64,000 bases of DNA from Neurospora tetraspora (lineage: Eukaryota > Ascomycota > Sordariomycetes > Sordariales > Sordariaceae). Within the stretch, counting starts at the first letter, position 1, and every line of letters starts with the position of its first letter. Below, one piece after another: positions 58,139-64,000 of this stretch. Both the position numbers and the translations under genes were made by a program. Location of the stretch: assembly GCF_033439725.1 (NCBI RefSeq), contig NW_026944385.1:372001-436000 (forward strand), read 5' to 3'. The notes beneath the pieces are model-generated. The model made no database searches. It was not told the origin of the DNA and worked only from the letters and a program-made list of their open reading frames with translations.

Positions 58139-59293
58139 AGTTGTAATTGTTGAAATGTGAGCCTGTTTATGGACTTCATATTGCGCATTCACGCATCAGA
58201 TAGGCGCAAATCCTTCTGCATGTTGATCCGTCATCTTTCGGCACTGCTGCATTTTCTCTTTTCATGTCGCGTGAAGCTTTTCGACATGCACCCCCATCCA
58301 TTCCCCATCCCGCTCCTCTTCTCTCGGTTTTGAGCCCTCCCCTTTAAACTTTCGGCTCTCAAAACATATTCTGTTCTTGCTTATATCTTCCCCCTCCAGT
58401 ACCAGGGTCATTCCTTGTCGTCTAAATGGTGCGCTCCACGATGACGTACGGAATCTGCCCGTCCTCTCGGTCGCGGACCAAAACCCAGGAATGTCGATGA
58501 AATCTCGCGAGTATCGACCATGGCTTTTGACATCCGCAAGGAGATGCTTCATCTTCGACAGCTCAATGCGAGTCTATTCATATAGATAGGGGCAAGCTTT
58601 GAAGCGATGTGCCTCTCCCGTGATGCGCGGCGGCTTTTCGGGGCGGGATCTCTTCAGAAGTGGCAGAAGCGGGTGCTCTCGGCATTCACTGCCAGACAGC
58701 ATATCTTGGGAGACATCAACAAAAATCCGGAGAATATGCGACCAACCATTAAGAGTTCAAATCTTGTCGGGCAAAGCCTTTCTTTTTGAAAAGGCCGTTT
58801 CTTGATTCCCCACGAAAAAAAATTCCCCTGACCCTCGTAGAATTCCCCGGATCCACCAGATCTTCGCTCCCGTTTTGCGTCGTCTCCACGACCCCAGAGC
58901 CAAGAATTCAACGCCCCAAATGATGTACGCCCAGGACCATCCAAGCCATCTGCCGAAAACTTCTATGGATGGCGAACGCTCGATCCGCCTTGCTTCAAGC
59001 CTTCGTAGCACCTGACAGTATGATAGGTTCATGACCGTTGCGTGCTATCTGGTACATCCCGGCCGTTACGGGGAGTCGGGGACCGTTGTGATGGAGAGGA
59101 CAGGGAGTGGCATGTGAATCCCGGCATCAATGACATCAACGTCATGTGGATATATATAAACCATCTACCCCATCACGGCCGTGCCACAGACACCGTCAAC
59201 CGATCCCCCAAAAGCGACACCATCCACCTCCATCCAATCACCAACACCAACACAAACCACCACAACACCACCATCACCAACAAATCCATCAAA
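58139..59293. other. Intergenic stretch and 5' leader
   Basis: No gene is supported in 58139-59140. From 59151 a TATA element and then an A/C-rich leader (many CCACCA and ACCAACA units) lead into the gene at 59294. Confidence 0.45.
59151..59160 (+). promoter_or_regulatory. TATA box
   Basis: TATATATAAA, 134 bp before the ATG at 59294, followed by a CA-rich leader without an upstream ATG close to the start. A good core promoter candidate. Confidence 0.6.
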
Positions 59294-59983
59294 ATGCTAG
59301 CCCGCCGCGGTGTAATAGCCGACCAGCTCTCCGATTCCCAGGTCCAAGGCGACACCCCGCAATCCGCAGAACGACGACCCGAGCCCCAAACCACCATCGA
59401 ACCCAGCGGCACCCTAACCCCCTCCGGCTCCGAATCCGCGTCGGCAACCTCATCCTCCCCACACGATAACAAAGCCGCCCCCAGACAAGCCCAAGGAAAA
59501 CACCACAACCACCACAACCACCACCAATGGGATAACTTACCGGGAATCACCTCAGAGGCCGAGGTTTTGCGGCAGATGCGGGAACAGGGCCAGGAGCAGC
59601 AGCAGAGCGGTAACAACAGGCGGCCAAAACACGAAGCGACGCTTGAAGGGCAGGTTGGGAGTACCTCACGACAAGGGGAAACCACAGGGAAGAAGCAAAG
59701 GGAGATCAGTCGGGGACGAGAGGGTAGTGCAGGGGAAAGTCACGGTTAGTCAAAACCTCACAGGACATTAAATGCCGAGAGAAATGTGCTGACCTTGAAT
59801 GCAGCGGCCAATGTAGGAAGCTGGAGTCATTCAAGGGAAAGGAGGAGGAGTTCTTCTGCCTCATCGTCGGTGGGAGCAGGAGCAGGAGCAGGAGGAGGGG
59901 GAGGAGGAGCGACAAAGGGTTATGATCCGAATGATTACGACCGAGGAGCGTATGTGGAGACTAGTAGGGTTGGGTTGGAGTAA
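59294..59983 (+). CDS. Small low-complexity protein of unknown function
   Basis: Two exons (59294-59744 and 59805-59983) with a 60-nt GT-AG intron in phase give 209 residues. Start context CATCAAAATG. The protein is mostly disordered: Ser/Thr/Pro-rich early, then HHNHHNHHQWDNLPGI, Gln/Arg-rich stretches, SRERRRSSS and a Gly/Ala run, ending DYDRGAYVETSRVGLE. I recognise no domain. The TATA box, A/C-rich leader and in-phase intron argue that it is a real gene. Possibly stress-related or nuclear, but nothing shows it. Confidence 0.65.
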
Positions 59984-60207
59984 GTAGTCGTTCATCAATT
60001 TCGACTGTTGTTCAGTTCTTCAAAGAAGGTCCTTATTTTTTTGGTAAAAGTCAAGGGTAGTAGAACAACAACCCGGTAACTCCGACACCCTCCCATGCTA
60101 CCTTCCATCTCCTACTCCTGCCTCAGAACCATCACCATGACCATCACTAGTATCACCGCCACCCTCGAACACCACCACCACCACCACCACCCCACCACCC
60201 CCCTTCC

Positions 60208-61068
60208 TCACTGCAAATTAACAAACAACCCCCCATCAACCAACACCTGCGCTCCCGTCACATACCCACTCAACTCCTCACTCGCCAAAAACACCGCCGG
60301 CCCGGCTACATCCGCCGGCCGTCCCAACCGTCCCAACGGTATCCGTCCCTCTATATACCTCCTCTTCTCCGCCGTTTCCCTCGTCCCCCCCTCCTCTGTT
60401 CCGGGTCTCAGATCCCCCTCATTCAACTGCGTCTCCACAGTGCCCGGTAGTATCGCATTACACCGAATCCCATACCTCCCCAGCGCACACGCCGTGCTCT
60501 GCATCAGACTCAGCACCCCGGCTTTCGTGGGGGTATAATGCGTCTGTCCTGCTCCTCCCACCAGCGCGGAGATGGATGATATACCGATTATGCTACCCCC
60601 TGGAGGTGTCTGGTGACGGGCCATCTGCCTCGCCGCAGCCTGGACCACGTAGAACGCCCCATCTAAATTGGTCCGTACCGTATTACTGAACAAGTCGGCA
60701 TCCATATCCAGGAAATCCGCAAATTGGCAGATACCAGCGTTACTGACACAAACATCCAACCGCCCCGTCTTGAACTGCTCCAACGCAAACTTGACCAAAG
60801 CAGGACCAGTAGCGGGATCACGGACGTCTCCCGCCAGCAAGGCCAAGTCACCAATTGTTTTTTCGGAGTTAGGGGGCAGAGAGGACTTGAGGGCCGCGGC
60901 TTCGGCGATGAGGGAGTCGACGTGGGGACGGTCGCGGGGGAGGTCGAGGTGGTTGACGGCTACGGAACAGCCTTGGGCTAGAAAGGCGAGGGTGATGGCG
61001 CGGCCGATGCCGGTTGTGCCGCCGGTTATGATGGCGGTTTTGGAGGCTAGGAGGTTGGTTGCTGGCAT
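60208..61068 (-). CDS. SDR similar to NADP L-rhamnose 1-dehydrogenase
   Basis: A single exon of 286 residues. Cofactor motif TGGTTGIG (about 15-22), AVNHL after beta-2, NAG (about 112-114), SSIS with the catalytic Ser, and YTPTKAG carrying the YxxxK pair. QTHYTPTKAGVLSLMQSTACALG and GIRCNAILPGT resemble fungal L-rhamnose 1-dehydrogenases, the first step of the non-phosphorylated rhamnose pathway. Other sugar or 3-oxoacyl SDRs remain possible. A (CCA)n tract lies just after the stop (about 60168-60192). The gene is divergent from nothing obvious; no other rhamnose pathway gene is in the window. Confidence 0.75.
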   Translation of the reverse strand: MPATNLLASKTAIITGGTTGIGRAITLAFLAQGCSVAVNHLDLPRDRPHVDSLIAEAAALKSSLPPNSEKTIGDLALLAGDVRDPATGPALVKFALEQFKTGRLDVCVSNAGICQFADFLDMDADLFSNTVRTNLDGAFYVVQAAARQMARHQTPPGGSIIGISSISALVGGAGQTHYTPTKAGVLSLMQSTACALGRYGIRCNAILPGTVETQLNEGDLRPGTEEGGTRETAEKRRYIEGRIPLGRLGRPADVAGPAVFLASEELSGYVTGAQVLVDGGLFVNLQ

Positions 61069-62289
61069 CTTTTTTTGGGTGTGGTGTGGCTATGGGGGGG
61101 AAGATGGTTCCGTTGGGATGGGAGGAGGACGGGAGAGAGAGGGTGGTGGTGTTGGGTGTTGGCTTGATGGATGAGGTGTGAATCGTCAACGTCGGTTTGG
61201 TTTGGGGCCGTGGTAAAACAGTTTCGGATTTCTTTAAGAGTCCGGTGTAAACAAGGTGTGTCGCGATGGAGTGTTGTCCAGTAAAGCAAGAATCGATGAA
61301 GAGAAGGTCTCGGTGTAGTTTTCGTCAAGGTCACTTCAAGGACAAGCAATGATCACGGACAAGAGATGGTGTTGATTGTTGACGAGTTGCAATTCTCGCC
61401 CGCGTCAAGCTTGCCCGAGATTGACCATTGTCTATCAAATCTCTGCATCATCTGATCACCAGTAACCCATCCAATTAGTCCGACTGGAAGTCATCAGTCA
61501 TCACAGGCTGAAGAGCGGATGGTGTTCGAAAGCGATGTTGAAGAGGGGAAGAGGGGAAGCAAGGAATAAAGTGGGACTCGATCCCAACTTGACCCACTAT
61601 GGCGGGGCCGAGACCAGATTCCCCCGCTGTACCTCGGGGGGGGATTACAGCGAGGTTGGCGAGGTCAATGGAGTTTTACAGAGCTGAAAAGTGTGCGAGG
61701 TCCGAACCTTAATAGGCCACTTAGAGAGGCTCTTGTCGTTACAATATAACACCAGTACATTCCGTGTGCAGGAGATTGCAGTTTAACGCCACCCTCCCGT
61801 ATACTATTAATTAACGTACACAGTTCTTTCACTATCACTAGGGCACACCCAAACTATATTTATACCTATACATATGTATAAGGAGGTTATATTAGGGCGT
61901 ACCATGCTAATACTAGTCGTAATATTTTTCAATTACCAAAAACCCTAACCCTAATATTATATACGGCTAGAACTCCGAGAAAAGCATTACATTTTTATAT
62001 ACTAAATATATTATCCTATATATCCTACAATATCTTTTTACACAATATAGATCTATTATTCAAACATTTCAAAGTAGGTAAAACGAACCTTCCAAATCCA
62101 GGAAAAAACTTTTCTTTCCGAATAGAAAAAGAATTTATCCCAATGTTTTTATTATAATATAAGTATATACTTCATAATCTATAGATAAATAAAGACATTT
62201 CCAAATACTTTTAAATACTTTTAGATACTTCTAAATACCTCTAAATAAATAAAGATATTTCCAAATACTTCCCAAATATCCTCCGATAT
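61069..62289. other. SDR upstream region grading into AT-rich RIP sequence
   Basis: Normal composition to about 61790, then a sharp change to AT-rich, transition-saturated sequence. No gene. Confidence 0.5.
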
Positions 62290-62543
62290 TGTAACGGGTC
62301 TGCACGAGTTAAGCACAACGAGCAGTCGTAAGGTTAAAATGCTATATTTAACAAAGAGAGTAAGAAGGAAGACTGTACCAGAAGGGTGCAGTTGAGACAA
62401 GATTTTAAGGTTGAGCACACGGGCTAGGCAGTCATATGGGTCTAGCCAACCAGAAGGCTCGCATTGGCTTATCAGCTTATCGAGCCTGTAGGGATCCGAC
62501 TTGGCAAAGCCAAGCCATTACCCTGGGCACTAGCCCCATAACA
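62290..62543 (-). repeat. Solo LTR of the TGTTATGGGGCTAG family
   Basis: 254 bp, TGTAACGGG to CCCCATAACA. On the minus strand it matches the LTRs at 18314 and 20289. It is flanked by GATAT (62285-62289) and AATAT (62544-62548), a 5-bp target duplication with one G-to-A change. Mostly free of RIP. Confidence 0.85.
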
Positions 62544-64000
62544 AATATAACCTATACTTTCTAAAAATCCTCTATATAATTACTATAATAATTATTAGGG
62601 ATAATAAGCATTTTAATTACTCTAAATAGGTAAAAACAAATAAATCAAAGCTAAATGTTGGATAAGAAGGGTTTCCGAAGTATAATTGCTAATAAAATAA
62701 TTAATATTCAATTTTATAATACATATTGGCGGAAAAAAAATCGAAATATGATTCAAAATATCTCTTAATAATATTCTACATTCCTCCCTTTTATTATAAT
62801 AATTCTTATATATTAAATAATATTAAATACTATTCTAATATTAAATTAAAAATCTAAAGTATAAGTAAATAATTTAGGGAGGTAATTTAATAATTACTAT
62901 ACCTTATGTATAATTTTTAAATAGATATTAGCTCCGGATATATTACGGGAAATAAATAGGATTTAGATACATATTATGAATTAAATAGTCCTATAGGAAT
63001 TATATAAATTAGGAAAGGGGAGGGAATATTAGAAATTTATTGGAGAAGTAAAAAAGGAATAAAATAAATCCAACTTTTACTAGAATTATATTAAAGTATT
63101 TAATTAGTATACTAACGGGGAGGGTAAATTCAGCGGGCGGTAAGAAGAGAAAAAAAAAAGGAGGGGTAAATAAAAAAGGAGAAGGTTTATTATAAGAGGA
63201 AGAAGTAAAGCAGCGGCAACGGAGTACAGGAGAGTATAAAGGTTCTACGAGGTATACACGCAAGTAGGCCTTAATAAAGCGGTAATATTCGACGAGGGAG
63301 TAAGAGAGAGGCGTGCGCTAGAGGCGTACCTTCAAAACGGATAGCTAAATATAGGTGTGGTATCGAAGATGCTAGAAATACTAAGCTCCTAAAGTAGTTT
63401 GTATTAGAATATACCTAATAGGGTATAATATAGGCTAAGCTAAGCCGGCTAATTGCAGTAGGTGCAGCCAACTAGAAGGCTCGCATTAGGCCTGGCCTAG
63501 CGCACAGGCCAGGCAAACACCTCTGGGCGCTAGCCCTATGATAGAGAGGGAGAAAGAAGCAGATTAGGCTGGTCGGGGAAATGATTCGAAGGGAAGAGAA
63601 AATTCGAACTAGGCGGGGAATTAGCTGGTAGAATTTAGGATTCTTTATTTTTATTTAAAATCGTATTATTCTATATATTGAAGGGGTTTTCTTCGTCGAC
63701 TAGGGTAGGAGGGGGAGGACGCTTAGGCTAAATAAAAATAAATATTAATAAATAGAAATACTAAAACTTCCGAAAAGGGGTAATTATATAATAGGGTAGG
63801 TATATACTTTTTTTATAATTTTATAACTAATTTCGATATCGATAACGACTTTCATTTTACTGAACTCCTTTAATAATATAATAAAAAAACTATAACTGAC
63901 AAATTCGAATTCGTTATTAAAGCTTTAAATAAAGAAATTATAATGAATTTATTTATAATATATTTTATTCGTCTTCTAAGTAGTAAAACTAATATTGATA
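62544..64000. other. AT-rich RIP-type block continuing past the window
   Basis: No open frame. It contains another LTR piece of the same family ending at about 63545 and, towards the end, sequence resembling degraded retroelement coding region. The element it belongs to is not complete in the window. Confidence 0.5.
63425..63545 (-). repeat. LTR fragment of the same family
   Basis: Ends GGGCGCTAGCCCTATGATA, the minus-strand start of the LTR family with one RIP change. It shares the AGAAGGCTCGCATT segment with 62290-62543. The left end is not defined. Confidence 0.55.

Noticed and set aside
58730-58775. GTTCAAATC resembling a tRNA T arm near 58755
   Set aside because: No acceptor stem, D arm or anticodon arm can be built around it.

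Overview
The window looks like a filamentous ascomycete chromosome, most likely a Sordariales (Neurospora-type) fungus. The signs are short GT-AG introns with fungal branch sites, intron-containing nuclear tRNAs, HET and STAND-type genes, a caleosin, a fungal GH71 gene, and long AT-rich blocks full of C-to-T and G-to-A changes typical of repeat-induced point mutation (RIP).

Layout. (1) 0.6-3.1 kb: a cysteine-rich hypothetical gene and tRNA-Asp. (2) 3.97-21.54 kb: one nested transposon stack. The outer shell is a Mutator-like (MULE) DNA transposon with 101-bp terminal inverted repeats (TIRs) and a 9-bp target duplication. A Ty3/gypsy chromovirus (370-bp LTRs, duplication ATATA) sits inside it. 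The chromovirus contains a small LTR element in its pol region (duplication ATTTA), a second LTR element inside its right LTR (duplication TTAAT), and two solo LTRs (CGGAC and TTTAA). Everything long is RIP-mutated; the two short solo LTRs are nearly clean. (3) 21.8-25.8 kb: a HET-domain pseudogene with RIP-type stops, split by about 1.75 kb that carries a fragment of a Tapt1/Emp65-family gene. (4) 25.9-33.6 kb: a large STAND-like N-domain protein, a decayed FAD monooxygenase and a caleosin. (5) 34.8-39.4 kb: a secreted GH2 exo-beta-D-glucosaminidase, a P450 relic, and a mannitol/sorbose-type SDR with a possible mitochondrial presequence. (6) 39.9-40.7 kb: a 792-bp TIR element with TA duplication and an internal minisatellite. 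(7) 41.4-46.4 kb: a multi-pass membrane protein broken by a 10-bp tandem repeat, and a GH71 alpha-1,3-glucanase with several lesions. (8) 47-51.3 kb: an NADPH-type MDR reductase and a Dal5-type MFS permease. (9) 53-61 kb: a pseudokinase-like protein, an intact HET protein, tRNA-Pro, a small Gly/Ser/His-rich gene and an L-rhamnose-dehydrogenase-like SDR. (10) 61.8-64 kb: a second RIP-like AT-rich block with solo LTRs.

The genes do not form one pathway. The window is an accessory-type chromosome region next to heterochromatin: sugar and polyol enzymes, secreted hydrolases and non-self-recognition genes, with an unusual number of broken genes near the AT-rich block. Exon limits were deduced by hand from splice motifs and reading-frame agreement. 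No database search was run.
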